From Akkermansiaceae bacterium UBA2381 (lineage in GTDB: Bacteria > Verrucomicrobiota > Verrucomicrobiia > Verrucomicrobiales > DEV007), in NCBI GenBank assembly GCA_002344215.1, contig DDSV01000023.1, positions 1 through 64,000 of the forward strand: a DNA stretch of 64,000 bases. Reading direction: 5' to 3'. Of this stretch, positions 16,441-25,393 are shown piece after piece; within the stretch, counting starts at the first letter, position 1; the number at the start of each line of letters is the position of its first letter. The notes under the pieces were generated by a model, which did no database searches, was not told the origin of the DNA, and saw only the letters and a list, made by a program, of their open reading frames with translations. A program made the translations under genes and the position numbers.

Positions 16441-18426
16441 ATGTCCTTTTCATTTCGAAATATTTTCTCTCCGGACGAGGGGGAACTAGAGGGGGGGGCC
16501 TCCGGCATTCCCCTTAGTGGTCAGAGTGGGGCGGATCGGACGGGTTCCGGAGGGTTCGGGCCTCCGTCGAGTGGCGCGGGGGGATCGTATCAGGCCTTTC
16601 TGGCGAGTGAGTTGCTGGCCTTTATCCCCCCGGCAATTTCCGCGCGAAGCGGAATCCCGATGGAAAAAGAGGTGCATGTGCCTTTTGTCTCGGAAGCGAA
16701 CCGCGATGTCCGGCTTTCGACCCTCTATCAACTGTGTCCGGAGCTTTTCGCTGCGGAGATCACGCCCTTGAACGACTCCACGGTGACCCTGCCGCCACGA
16801 TTGGGTCTTTCCTCGCCTGCGTCACACGCTTCGGATCCAGCTCCAGCATCGGCGCGGGCGACGTCGGCGACGACCGGGAGTCGCGCCTCAGACGCAAACG
16901 GCGCGAATGCCGCCGCCAACAATCCATTCTGGTCTCCGGTTTCCGCCTTAGAGCCGAAGGCCGAAACCGCGAAGCCCATTGCCATGAAAGATGAGACACC
17001 ACAGCCCGCGGCCGGGAATCCGAAGCCGTGGCCGACAGGACCGAAAGGGGCTGGCGACAATCCATTTTCCTCCCAAACTCAGAGTGCCGGGACCCCTGCG
17101 GTCGCATCCGGGCCGGCCGTCTCCGGCGCGCCCAATGGCATGAAGATCGGAGGTGGATTCGACGCGCCTCCGTCGTCGGCGGGAACGGAAGCCGGAGGGA
17201 AAAGTTTTGCCGGAGGATCGCACGGATTTGAGACGAGTCCCCCGGCATCGGTTTTCGGAGCGGGCGGATCCGACGGGTTGAGAGAACCGGTCGATGAAAA
17301 GAGCCCCGTGTTTAGCGATAATCCTTTCGAGAGCAAACACGGATTTACTACCTTGTTCTCCAAAGGGGCCGCTGCGGATTCCGGGATTCCGTTCCCGAGT
17401 GCTCCGGTTTCCGGTGAGAAATTGGAGGAACCCCAGGGGGTCTGGGGGACGATGTTCCACGGGGGCGCGGTAGCGTCCGCCGGGGCAAAGTCGGAAAGCG
17501 CTGACACTTCTCCCGCGCCACCGGTCTTCGAAGGATTCGGAAGCATGATCAGCAAAGCCTCCGAGGCGCAGGAGTCCACACCCTGGGGGAACTTTTCCGC
17601 CCCGTTTGCCGGGGACTCTCCCTTTGAGTCAGTGCCGGAGATTCAGACTCCAGTTGCGCAGCCGTTGCCGGAACCTGTTTCCGGGAAGGGGCAGGGGATG
17701 GAGTTTGCCGTGTTTGAGCCTTTTCCTGTGCCGGTGGAGCCTGAAGTTGCCCCGGTCGCTAAGAAAGCGGTCCCGGAAGTCAGTTGGACGATCGAACCAA
17801 CCGCCTCTAAGCCTGTGCCGGTTCCCCGTATTGAGGACCCGGTGCAGACTCCCGCCAGCAACGGGGCTGCCTCCCCGGTGAATGCGGTTTCCGGATTCAC
17901 CTCCGTGAGGAGTCAGGCCGAGGCGCCCGCGCCGCAACCAGTTCCTGAGACGGTGGCACCCGCTCCATTTGCCCTGAAGGAAGTGGTCGAAGTTGCTCCG
18001 TCGGCCGTCTCGCCGCCGCCTTCTGCAGATCATGCCTTTGACTTGAAGGATCTTGAGTTGAAGGCCATTTTTTCCACCAGTGAGCCCTTCACCCTTTCAA
18101 AGGTGGCCCGGCGTGTCGTGGGTCTTCCCGGGATCAGCAGCTGCGCGCTCTCTACCCCGGGCAAGCTGGTGCAGGCTTCGCGGAGCGAGGAAAGTCGCAT
18201 CGGTAATGAGGCTCGTGAGATGGTTACCACGCTCCGGAACCTGGCCAAACTCACCGGCTTGCCTGAGGCGAGGACTTTCACCCTTCACACTGACAGGGGT
18301 ATCGTGAGTTTGTTTCTTGAGGGTGAATGCTGTGTCACCGTCCATCACGAGAGCGCTGCCTTTCCGCCCGGTGTTCGTGAGAAACTCATCCTCGTGGCGA
18401 GAAGTCTGATCAATCTGGAGGATTAA
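16441..18426 (+). CDS. Disordered Pro/Ala-rich protein with C-terminal roadblock-like domain
   Basis: 661 aa. A conserved-looking N-terminal block (residues about 50-120: FLASELLAFIPPAISA, VRLSTLYQLCPELFA) precedes about 400 residues of low-complexity sequence rich in Pro, Ala, Gly and Ser with repeated short motifs such as NPFWSPV, DNPFSS and DNPFES. The last roughly 130 residues (LKAIFSTSEPFTLSKVARRV, VGLPGISSCAL, TFTLHTDRGIVSLFL) look like a roadblock/LC7 fold. Only three bases separate its stop from the start of the MglA-type GTPase gene, so it is probably a GTPase partner with a long flexible linker. The repeated NPF-type motifs might be docking sites. The function is inferred from context. 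Confidence 0.72.
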   Translation: MSFSFRNIFSPDEGELEGGASGIPLSGQSGADRTGSGGFGPPSSGAGGSYQAFLASELLAFIPPAISARSGIPMEKEVHVPFVSEANRDVRLSTLYQLCPELFAAEITPLNDSTVTLPPRLGLSSPASHASDPAPASARATSATTGSRASDANGANAAANNPFWSPVSALEPKAETAKPIAMKDETPQPAAGNPKPWPTGPKGAGDNPFSSQTQSAGTPAVASGPAVSGAPNGMKIGGGFDAPPSSAGTEAGGKSFAGGSHGFETSPPASVFGAGGSDGLREPVDEKSPVFSDNPFESKHGFTTLFSKGAAADSGIPFPSAPVSGEKLEEPQGVWGTMFHGGAVASAGAKSESADTSPAPPVFEGFGSMISKASEAQESTPWGNFSAPFAGDSPFESVPEIQTPVAQPLPEPVSGKGQGMEFAVFEPFPVPVEPEVAPVAKKAVPEVSWTIEPTASKPVPVPRIEDPVQTPASNGAASPVNAVSGFTSVRSQAEAPAPQPVPETVAPAPFALKEVVEVAPSAVSPPPSADHAFDLKDLELKAIFSTSEPFTLSKVARRVVGLPGISSCALSTPGKLVQASRSEESRIGNEAREMVTTLRNLAKLTGLPEARTFTLHTDRGIVSLFLEGECCVTVHHESAAFPPGVREKLILVARSLINLED

Positions 18427-18429
18427 CTC

Positions 18430-19083
18430 ATGGCACTCGTCCGACACGATTCCCGCGAAATTCAGTTCAAGATCGTCTATTGCGGGCCTCCCGGTGGCGG
18501 AAAGACAACCAATCTGCATTACCTTCATCGTCGTCTGGACCCTGCAGCACGGGGCGATCTTGTCTCCATTTCAACGGAACTTAACCGGACGGTGTGTTTT
18601 GACTTCCTCCCGGTGAATGCCAGCGAAATAGCCGGATACCGGACCCGCTTCCAACTCTACACCGTACCAGGTCAGGAGATTCTCGCGGAAACGAGAAGAG
18701 CGGTCATGGCCGGAGCGGACGGGATTGTTTTTGTTGCCGACTCATCGCCGGATCGATTCGAGTCGAATCTGGTCGCGCATCAGGGTTATCGTGATGCCCT
18801 GATGATGAACAATTTACACCCGGATTTGGTTCCGGTGGCCTACCAGTATAATAAGCGGGATCACCAGAAGGCGATTTCCCCGGAGAAACTTGATGAGTAT
18901 TTTCGGGTAAAAGGCCCTTCTTTTCTGGCCTGTGCCGCATCGGGGTATCAGGTTTTCGCCACTCTCGACTATTTATCCGGAGAGATTCTCAAACGTTTTC
19001 ACGTTTCGAACGTTCAAGATAAAAGGGTCACGAACGCCAATGGCGAGCGGAGGGCGGCCCTCACCTTAAATCCTTCCTCCTGA
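18430..19083 (+). CDS. mglA: MglA-type small Ras-like GTPase
   Basis: 217 aa. The opening (SREIQFKIVYCGPPGGGKTT) closely follows MglA: P-loop at residues 19-27, then LVSISTELNRTVCFDFLP, the switch-region signature YTVPGQE (residues 77-83) in place of DxxG, the strand GIVFVADSS and the guanine-specificity motif NKRD (141-144). MglA proteins set cell polarity and drive motility complexes or other polar machinery, switching between GDP and GTP under control of roadblock-type MglB activators. The genes on both sides encode roadblock-like proteins, which supports this. The last 20 residues are a basic tail. The exact process served here is unknown. Confidence 0.92.
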   Translation: MALVRHDSREIQFKIVYCGPPGGGKTTNLHYLHRRLDPAARGDLVSISTELNRTVCFDFLPVNASEIAGYRTRFQLYTVPGQEILAETRRAVMAGADGIVFVADSSPDRFESNLVAHQGYRDALMMNNLHPDLVPVAYQYNKRDHQKAISPEKLDEYFRVKGPSFLACAASGYQVFATLDYLSGEILKRFHVSNVQDKRVTNANGERRAALTLNPSS

Positions 19084-19097
19084 CGGGGATTTCCCTG

Positions 19098-20285
19098 GTG
19101 GCGAAAAGTGCCCCCAATCCAGATTCCGAAAACAACATGGCTGGACGAGAAAGCAATGAGGTGGCTGACACCGACTATACTGCCGCTGTTCCTCTCGAGA
19201 TCAGCAGCGAGGTCGCGGAACGTGCCGATGATCTGTTGCGGGAGTTCGCGGAAGACGCGGGACTTTCCACGGCGCTGGTTGTCGACCGCAGTGGCTCACT
19301 CGTTGCGGGGATTTCCTCCGAGTCAGATGTCACTATTGAAGTGATTTCCGCCCTTGTCGCCGGAGCAAGTGGGGCGATGCGGGCTCTGGTGTCTCAACTC
19401 GGTGAAACCGGGAGCATGGAAAGCCTTCACTTCGGGGAGGGACGGCTTGTCTACCTTCGGGAGATCATCAACCGGTTCATTTTAGTCGGGGTTTCAGACG
19501 GTTCAAGGCCGGCCGGACTCGTTCGCCAGAAGGCGCAGACGGTCAAAGACGCGCTTTCAACTCTCCTCAGAGATATCAATGGCGAAGACGCCATTGTTCC
19601 CCGGTCGGCTCCCCCTTCGAGTACCCGTTCTCTTCGTGAAGTGGCGATGGAGAGGGCTGCGCAGCGAGGCATATCCAGTTCAGGGGCTGTGGCTATGGAA
19701 GCGCCGGTGGAACCGGAGCCCCGCCCTGAGGACGTGGAATCTGTTCCGCAAGAGGCCCCGACTGCCGAAATAGAACCCGAGCCGGTTGTTCCCGAGCCGG
19801 TTGTTCCCGAACCCAGGGAGGTTCTGGTGCCGCTTGATTTCGGAGAGTCGGAGATTGTGATCGAGCCCCGCTCCGGCAGTAATGCCAAGCTTCTCACCGG
19901 GCGAGAGCTGGCCGCGTTTTCCCCTTTCGAAGCGGATGATGATGTCGATGAGGACGAACCCTCCGGACTCGAACTCTCATCTTCCGGGTCCATTTTCGAA
20001 CTCGAGGAGGATGATGACGACGAAGAATATGATGATTACGAGGAGGGACTGAGCCCGGATCAAGACGAGGAACTGCCATTGATCGGATTGGATTCGGGGG
20101 ACAAGGGAATCAAAGAACTCCCGTCCGGTGAGTCCGGGCTCCTCCCGGGCAACGTCTTCGAGATGGATGAATTTGATCCGGAACTTGCTGAAGATCCGGA
20201 AGATATCGGCGGAGAGATCAACGAAATGATCGATGAAGAAGACCAGGAGTCCGAGGTGCGAAGTTCCGGCCCATTCTATTTCTAG
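19098..20285 (+). CDS. Roadblock/LC7 (MglB-like) protein with acidic tail
   Basis: 395 aa from GTG 19098; an ATG at 19137 is an alternative. Residues about 35-155 match a roadblock/LC7 domain (ADDLLREFAEDAGLSTALVV, VTIEVISALVAGASGAMRAL, RFILVGVSDG). The rest is low complexity: a Pro/Glu stretch with a tandem VVPEP repeat, then strongly acidic runs (EEDDDDEEYDDYEE). In MglB the domain acts as activator of MglA; the acidic tail is an addition that may bind basic partners or keep the protein soluble. It lies 14 bases after the GTPase gene, in the same operon. Confidence 0.85.
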   Translation: MAKSAPNPDSENNMAGRESNEVADTDYTAAVPLEISSEVAERADDLLREFAEDAGLSTALVVDRSGSLVAGISSESDVTIEVISALVAGASGAMRALVSQLGETGSMESLHFGEGRLVYLREIINRFILVGVSDGSRPAGLVRQKAQTVKDALSTLLRDINGEDAIVPRSAPPSSTRSLREVAMERAAQRGISSSGAVAMEAPVEPEPRPEDVESVPQEAPTAEIEPEPVVPEPVVPEPREVLVPLDFGESEIVIEPRSGSNAKLLTGRELAAFSPFEADDDVDEDEPSGLELSSSGSIFELEEDDDDEEYDDYEEGLSPDQDEELPLIGLDSGDKGIKELPSGESGLLPGNVFEMDEFDPELAEDPEDIGGEINEMIDEEDQESEVRSSGPFYF

Positions 20286-20390
20286 TCGCTTTCTCCTGCC
20301 GCTCGCGAAGCCACTAAACTCTTGGCGCAGGCTCAAATTTGTGCTACCTCTAGGTCTCCTGCCCGGTCGGGGCGAAACGCAACAAACTCT

Positions 20391-21077
20391 ATGGATTTGA
20401 TCACAAAAGGCGGGCCATTGATGTGGCTGCTTCTGGGATGCTCTGTCATCGCCATTGCCATCTTTCTTGAGCGACTCTTCTACTTTCATCGGGCTCGGAT
20501 TGATGTGGGCGACCTTCTTTTCGGACTCAGAAACCTCATCAAGAACAAGGCCTACGCCGAGGCGCTTTCCGAATGCGCGGCAACCCCCGGACCTGCCGCC
20601 CGGGTCATTCATTCGGCGATTCGCCGCTACTCCTCGCCCCGCACCGAACTCCGGGAAATCGTTCAGGAAAGCGGCCAGCTTGAGGTGCCGAAACTCGAAA
20701 AACATCTCGCCGTGCTGCTCACGGTTGCCTATATCGCTCCGCTCATCGGTTTGCTCGGGTCGGTGCTCGGACTTGTTGACACCTTTGTGCAGATTAACGC
20801 GGTGGGCGGATTTGCCACGGTTGCCGAGATTTCGCAGGGGGTATACGAGGCCCTCATCACTTCGGCGGTGGGCCTGATGGTCGCCATCCCCGCGTTCGTT
20901 TTCTATTCTCACTTGAAAGCCTACGCCAAGAGCCTCATGCACGACATGGAGAGCGCCGGAATCGAGATCGTGAACACGATCTGCGATCTCCGTTCCCAGC
21001 CGGCCGACATCATTTCGATCCGTTCGGACCGGGTGCTGGAGGAGATGATGGAGTCCGCCAACGACGGAATTTTGTAA
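20391..21077 (+). CDS. MotA/TolQ/ExbB-family proton-channel stator protein
   Basis: The ATG at 20391 gives 228 aa. Three membrane segments are visible: MWLLLGCSVIAIAIFLERLF near the N-terminus, then AVLLTVAYIAPLIGLLGSVL and ALITSAVGLMVAIPAFVFYS. The family core GLLGSVLGLVDTF followed by ISQGVYEALITSAVGLMVAIP is intact. With the ExbD/TolR protein next to it, it should form a proton-driven inner-membrane motor. It follows the GTPase/roadblock genes after about 105 bases. The gene set alone does not tell whether it energises TonB-type uptake, a Tol system or an AglR-type gliding motor. Confidence 0.9.
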   Translation: MDLITKGGPLMWLLLGCSVIAIAIFLERLFYFHRARIDVGDLLFGLRNLIKNKAYAEALSECAATPGPAARVIHSAIRRYSSPRTELREIVQESGQLEVPKLEKHLAVLLTVAYIAPLIGLLGSVLGLVDTFVQINAVGGFATVAEISQGVYEALITSAVGLMVAIPAFVFYSHLKAYAKSLMHDMESAGIEIVNTICDLRSQPADIISIRSDRVLEEMMESANDGIL

Positions 21078-21086
21078 CCACCATGC

Positions 21087-21092
21087 GGAGGA
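21087..21092 (+). promoter_or_regulatory. Ribosome binding site that decides the exbD-like start
   Basis: GGAGGA lies 7 bases ahead of the GTG at 21100. The nearby ATG at 21083 is out of frame, so GTG is the start. Confidence 0.75.
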
Positions 21093-21099
21093 CAGCAAC

Positions 21100-21507
21100 G
21101 TGAAGCTTGAATCCACTTTAAGCGACGACCGCGCGGGGATGCTCTACACGGCACCCCTGATTGATGTCATTTTGCTCCTGATTATCTTTTTCCTCTTCGG
21201 ATCGAATCTGGTTCTAAAATCCGGGGTGGAAGTCAAACTGCCGTCCTCGAACTCGGCGATCCCGTCGGCGGAGGACGCCCATATCGTCACCCTGATCCCG
21301 AGCGATACGGCCGAGTTCTACTTTAATGACGAAAGAGTGGATATCAGCAAGCTGAAGGGGAAGCTGGAAGCCGCGCTCAAGCGCTCCAAGCAGGTGGTGG
21401 TGCTCAGTGATGAATCCGTCGATTACGGGATGGTCATGGGCATTGCCCGTGAATTCCTCAATAACGGATTCGAAGTCGCCTTTGCCACCAAGCTGGATAC
21501 CCCGTGA
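21100..21507 (+). CDS. ExbD/TolR-family stator partner
   Basis: 135 aa starting at GTG. One membrane helix near the N-terminus (LIDVILLLIIFFLFGSNLVL) carries the aspartate of the family signature (PLIDVILLLIIFF) that takes part in proton conduction. A periplasmic TolR-like domain follows (VEVKLPSSNSAIPSAED, VVVLSDESVDYGMVMGIAREF, GFEVAFATK). It overlaps the next gene by four bases (ATGA), which suggests coupled translation. Confidence 0.9.
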   Translation: MKLESTLSDDRAGMLYTAPLIDVILLLIIFFLFGSNLVLKSGVEVKLPSSNSAIPSAEDAHIVTLIPSDTAEFYFNDERVDISKLKGKLEAALKRSKQVVVLSDESVDYGMVMGIAREFLNNGFEVAFATKLDTP

Positions 21508-22265
21508 TGAGGCGATTTCTGCCGGGTAAGGGAAAACAAAAATCCATGGGAGCGGCCTCTGCAGCAGATACTCAGGATGAGCGGGGAAAGGTCTTCCTCT
21601 GGGCCAAGGATCGCGGCGGGTGGATCCACCTGATCGCCTTTCTCCTGTTTTCAGGATTAATTCACGGATCGGGATTCTACTTTTTCAAAGTGGTCTATCC
21701 TTCGCCGCTCCGCGCGGGAAAAGAGCCCGACTCTATCACCCTCATGGACGCCACCAATCCCGCCGTGCGCACAGTCCTTCAGAGGATCTCCGACCGCACC
21801 ATTTTTCTGTTGCCTCCCTCGGGTCAGACCGAGGTGCGTATCGGGCTGGAGACCCGCCCGGTGCGGTTTACTCCCGCTTTCCAGAGGGCCGAACTCGAAC
21901 TGTTGAAACCGCCACCGGAAGCCTCAATGCCGGGAGACATCATGCCGCTTGAGTTTAATGCGGGCGCGGAAACGGTCGAAACACGAGTTGCCGGGTTTTC
22001 GGTAAAGCTTGATCCGGGTCTTGCGGAAAGGCCGGTCGCGCCCTGGTCGATCATGCACGATTATCTCAGTGCCGCCGTCGGACTTCCCCTCCTGCATTTT
22101 GATCTTGAAATCGCTCCGGGAGGAGACGTTCGGGTAACCGGCGTGGAGGCCGAGCTCGGAGCTTCAGAAAAAGCGGATCTCGCCCGGGTGATTGAGTCGA
22201 CCCTGCGATTCACCCCGTCCTCGCAAAGCAACACCGGCTGGATCGAGATCGGGGGAGAAAACTGA
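21504..22265 (+). CDS. Single-pass membrane protein in TonB/TolA position
   Basis: 253 aa. A basic cytoplasmic N-terminus of about 37 residues, one membrane anchor (WIHLIAFLLFSGLIHGSGFYFF), then a periplasmic part with Pro-rich turns and a C-terminal alpha/beta region (LHFDLEIAPGGDVRVTGVEA, ARVIESTLRFTPS). Topology, position after ExbBD-like genes and the C-terminal partner-like fold suggest an energy-transducing protein of the TonB/TolA kind. The typical long Pro-Lys spacer and the YP motif are not seen, so this is placed by context rather than by a clear family match. Confidence 0.65.
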   Translation: MMRRFLPGKGKQKSMGAASAADTQDERGKVFLWAKDRGGWIHLIAFLLFSGLIHGSGFYFFKVVYPSPLRAGKEPDSITLMDATNPAVRTVLQRISDRTIFLLPPSGQTEVRIGLETRPVRFTPAFQRAELELLKPPPEASMPGDIMPLEFNAGAETVETRVAGFSVKLDPGLAERPVAPWSIMHDYLSAAVGLPLLHFDLEIAPGGDVRVTGVEAELGASEKADLARVIESTLRFTPSSQSNTGWIEIGGEN

Positions 22266-22312
22266 AAACGATGGCCCTTCCACTGCTGAAACCCTGAAGT
22301 CAAAAACGTCCT

Positions 22313-22552
22313 ATGTTTCACGTGACCCTAGATGGAATGATTGCGGTGTATCTTATCGGGATCCTTTGTGCGCTTTTCTTTGCGTGGGTGGCTGCCGAGA
22401 TCTTCAGGAAGGGACGTGAGAATGAGCGCCGTAAACACTTCGTTATCTGCGGCATTTGCGACCACGTCTTTGAAGATCTCTCAGAGCATGATCTCGCTGA
22501 ATGTCCCCGATGCGGGGCGATGAATGAGCGGGAGCGGGTCATCGAGATTTAA
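22313..22552 (+). CDS. Small membrane-anchored zinc-ribbon protein
   Basis: 79 aa. One membrane helix (MIAVYLIGILCALFFAWVAA) is followed by a charged linker and a compact zinc ribbon formed by two cysteine pairs, CGICDHVF and CPRCGAM. The downstream half would be cytoplasmic. It lies 47 bases after the TonB-position gene and is the last member of the cluster. Its role is unknown. Confidence 0.8.
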   Translation: MFHVTLDGMIAVYLIGILCALFFAWVAAEIFRKGRENERRKHFVICGICDHVFEDLSEHDLAECPRCGAMNERERVIEI

Positions 22553-22671
22553 CCGCACACCGCTTTGATTTGCAGCAGGGAGAGGGGCCGGCGGCCCTGA
22601 AAAAGCTGGGAGAAATCGTCTTGCATTGACTTTGAAGCACGCTGAGCTTAGCCGTCACCTTTTTATCTGAC

Positions 22672-23919
22672 ATGGAACGTCGCGTCGTCATTACCGGAAT
22701 GGGAGTCGTCTCACCGATCGGAAACGATCTTGACACTTTCTGGAATAATCTCGTCACCGGAAAGAGCGGGATCTCACGGATTGATAAACCGGAACTCGCT
22801 GATTATGAGTGCAAAATCGCGGGTCAGGTGAGGGATTTTGACGCGTCTCCCTTCTTTTCCAATCCGAAAGATGCCCGGCGCGCCGACCCGTTCGCCCAGT
22901 TGGGAATGGCGGCCTCGGTCATGGCGATGCGGGACTCAGGGATCGATCTGAGCACGGTCGATCTTGACCGCTTCGGTTGTATGGTCGGGAGCGGTATCGG
23001 CGGGCTGATTACCCTGGAGGGTCAGCACACCAATCTGCTCTACAAGTCTCCCTCAAGAGTCTCTCCTTTCACGATTCCGATGATGATTGCCAACATCGCG
23101 AGCGGGATGGTCTCCATGGAATTCGGCCTGAGAGGACCGAACATGTGTATCGTGACGGCGTGCGCCACCTCCAATCACAACATCGGGGAAGCCTGGCGCA
23201 TGATTAAATTCGGCGATGCCGACGCCTTCATCGCCGGCGGGTCCGAATCCACGATCTGTCCGATGGGACTGGCCGGTTTCGGAAACATGAAGGCCCTCAG
23301 CATGCGGAACGATGACCCGCAGCGGGCTTCACGTCCGTTCGACAAGGACCGCGACGGATTTGTCATGGGAGAGGGTGCCGGAGTCGTCGTCATCGAAGAA
23401 CTTGAGCATGCAAAGAACCGCGGTGCACGAATTTACGCGGAACTGACTGGTTACGGCGTTTCCGCCGATGCCTACCACCTTACTTCTCCCCATCCGGAAG
23501 GGGATGGAGCTCGCCGCTGTATGGAGATGGCGCTGAAGCACGCCAAACTGAATCCTGAGCAGGTCGATTACGTCAATGCCCACGGAACCTCAACCGGTCT
23601 GGGCGATGTGTGTGAGACCAAGGCGATCAAACGCGTTTTCGGAGATTTTGCGAAGAAGGGGCTCATCGTGAGTTCGACCAAGTCAATGACTGGCCACCTC
23701 CTCGGAGCCGCGGGTGGCGTCGAACTGGCTGCCTGTGTCAAAGCAATCACCGAGGGCATCATCCCTCCGACGATTAACCTGGACGATCCCGATCCACAGT
23801 GTGATCTCGATTACGTGCCGCACACGGCCCGTGAAGTGAAAATCGACCGGGCCCTTTCGAACTCCTTCGGATTCGGCGGGCACAACGCCTCCGTCCTCGT
23901 GGAGCGGTTTGAGGGGTAG
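22672..23919 (+). CDS. fabF: 3-oxoacyl-[acyl-carrier-protein] synthase II
   Basis: 415 aa, the full family length. The thiolase-fold signatures are complete: VVITGMGVVSPIGND at the N-terminus, catalytic C164 in VTACATSNHNIGEAW, H304 in NAHGTSTGLGD and H342 in KSMTGHLLGAAGGVE, then NSFGFGGHNAS at the end. It condenses malonyl-ACP with acyl-ACP in fatty acid elongation. No acyl carrier protein gene is adjacent, which is unusual but not rare in this phylum. A GC-rich hairpin (22585-22597) lies in the 119-base gap before the gene. Confidence 0.96.
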   Translation: MERRVVITGMGVVSPIGNDLDTFWNNLVTGKSGISRIDKPELADYECKIAGQVRDFDASPFFSNPKDARRADPFAQLGMAASVMAMRDSGIDLSTVDLDRFGCMVGSGIGGLITLEGQHTNLLYKSPSRVSPFTIPMMIANIASGMVSMEFGLRGPNMCIVTACATSNHNIGEAWRMIKFGDADAFIAGGSESTICPMGLAGFGNMKALSMRNDDPQRASRPFDKDRDGFVMGEGAGVVVIEELEHAKNRGARIYAELTGYGVSADAYHLTSPHPEGDGARRCMEMALKHAKLNPEQVDYVNAHGTSTGLGDVCETKAIKRVFGDFAKKGLIVSSTKSMTGHLLGAAGGVELAACVKAITEGIIPPTINLDDPDPQCDLDYVPHTAREVKIDRALSNSFGFGGHNASVLVERFEG

Positions 23920-24015
23920 TGCCTTTCAATCAGATCGTGACCGGAATCAAAAACCGGAAGATCAAGATCTTGATCAAAGGACCGATCTGTAGCTGGAACG
24001 GGTCCGCCCCGGGCT

Positions 24016-24924
24016 TTAAATCGCCAGAGCGGTCTCCTCTTCGTCCCGGAAGAAATCGTCGTCGATGTCCTCGCCACCCTTGCGGAGCGGACGCGGTCCC
24101 GGGTCTTCCTTCTTCTGGAGGGCGCGGCGGAGCTTTTTCAGCGCAATGTTCTGCAACTGACGGATCCGTTCGCGGGTGACGCCGAATTCCTGACCCACCT
24201 CTTCGAGAGTTTTCGGCTTTTGACCGGCAAGGCCGAAGCGGGCATCAATGATTTTACGCTCACGCTCGTCGAGAACCTCGAGGAGGTCGTCGAGCTGCAT
24301 GTGCATGTTCTTGTGGCTGAGGAGCTCAAGAGGCGTCTGAGCCTTCTCGTCACCGATGATTTCGCCGAACTCGGTCGTGTCGTCGTCGCTGATGGGGGCA
24401 TCAAGAGAGGCGGGGCGAAGCGCGGCTGATTTCAGGTGGGAAAGCTTGGCGCGATCAATCCCGATTTCCTCGGCGAGTTCCTCGTCGGTGGGTTCGCGGC
24501 CAAGCTCTTCGCTCAGGACCATGGCCACCCGGCGCATTTTCGAAATCTTGTCCACCATGTGGACGGGAAGACGGATCGTCTTGCTCTGATTCGCCAGGGC
24601 ACGCTTGATGGACTGCTTGATCCACCAGGCGGCATAGGTCGAGAGTTTACCCCCCTTGTTCGGGTCGAAGCGCTCCACCGCCTTCATCAGGCCGATGTTG
24701 CCCTCGGAGATAAGATCCAGAAGCGGAAGACCGTAGTTGGCGTAGTCCTGAGCGATCTTGACGACAAGGCGCAGGTTCGCCTTGATCATATGGGCACGGG
24801 CCTCTTTGTCGCCTTTCTTGATCCGATCAGCCAACTCGACTTCTTCCTCGCGCGTGAGCAGCGGCGTCTTCCCGATCTCCCTGAGGTAGATCTTGATTCC
24901 GCCGTCCATTTCCAAATTTGCCAT
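24016..24924 (-). CDS. Sigma-70 family RNA polymerase sigma factor (group 1/2, short form)
   Basis: 302 aa. Region 1.2 (IKIYLREIGKTPLLTREEEV), region 2 (ANLRLVVKIAQDYANYGLPL, DLISEGNIGLMKAVERFDP, STYAAWWIKQSI), region 3 and region 4 (TLEEVGQEFGVTRERIRQLQ) are all present, whereas region 1.1 and the long non-conserved insert of the housekeeping factor are absent. An acidic tail (EDIDDDFFRDEEE) ends the protein. It should direct polymerase to promoters like those of RpoD/RpoS. It faces fabF tail to tail. A 16-bp palindrome (23960-23975) lies between the two stop codons. Confidence 0.93.
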   Translation of the reverse strand: MANLEMDGGIKIYLREIGKTPLLTREEEVELADRIKKGDKEARAHMIKANLRLVVKIAQDYANYGLPLLDLISEGNIGLMKAVERFDPNKGGKLSTYAAWWIKQSIKRALANQSKTIRLPVHMVDKISKMRRVAMVLSEELGREPTDEELAEEIGIDRAKLSHLKSAALRPASLDAPISDDDTTEFGEIIGDEKAQTPLELLSHKNMHMQLDDLLEVLDERERKIIDARFGLAGQKPKTLEEVGQEFGVTRERIRQLQNIALKKLRRALQKKEDPGPRPLRKGGEDIDDDFFRDEEETALAI

Positions 24925-25391
24925 TGTTGTTGAGTGGGTTGAATGGGTTATGCCCCGGAAGGCAGAACCTCCTTAAGTTCAGTTAGCAGTTTTTGTTCCG
25001 CTAAACCGCTTATTCGAGTGGGTTTTCGTCTCGAGTCTGTCGTGTGTTGGTAATTGAGGCCTCTCTTGGACACAGTCCGATACCCTATAAATACGGACAA
25101 TTCCACGGGGATTGTAACATGCGGGCTGGTTCAGTGTCGCCTCTAATTCTCAGTCAACACGCGGCAGTTCTAAGTGTTCGGGTTTTTAGATGTGTTCAAA
25201 AAAAAATCAACTTAAAAGACATTCTTCTTCTGTAACTGCTTCAGATTTATGGAATTTCAAGTCGATCATCAAGAAAATAAACAGGGGCCTTCCTGCTGGC
25301 TCCATCCGTTCACCGGCAATCTCTGCATCCGGCCCCTCAAGCATAGTGGCGAATGGCCGCAGCGGGGAAGCCAAAAAATCGAATTTCTCGA
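24925..25391. other. 467-base intergenic region, no gene recognised
   Basis: It separates the sigma-factor gene from a minus-strand metallo-hydrolase-like gene. The right half is AT-rich with a run of nine A (25198-25206). The sigma gene promoter must lie in the left part, but no clear -35/-10 pair was assigned. A short hairpin (25377-25393) sits at the right end. A small RNA cannot be excluded by eye. Confidence 0.5.
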
Positions 25392-25393
25392 TT
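25373..25393 (-). terminator. Weak intrinsic terminator of the metallo-hydrolase-like gene
   Basis: On the minus strand a 6-bp stem (AATCGA/TCGATT) with a 5-base loop overlaps the TAA stop and continues into six T. The stem is short. Confidence 0.45.

Noticed and set aside
19977..21116. Minus-strand open frame (379 codons) opposite the roadblock and stator genes
   Set aside because: Shadow of two recognised genes; no export signal or motif.
23960..23975. Perfect 16-bp palindrome between fabF and the sigma-factor gene considered as a terminator
   Set aside because: No T-run follows on either strand, and four nested GATC/AGATCT elements make a chance palindrome plausible.
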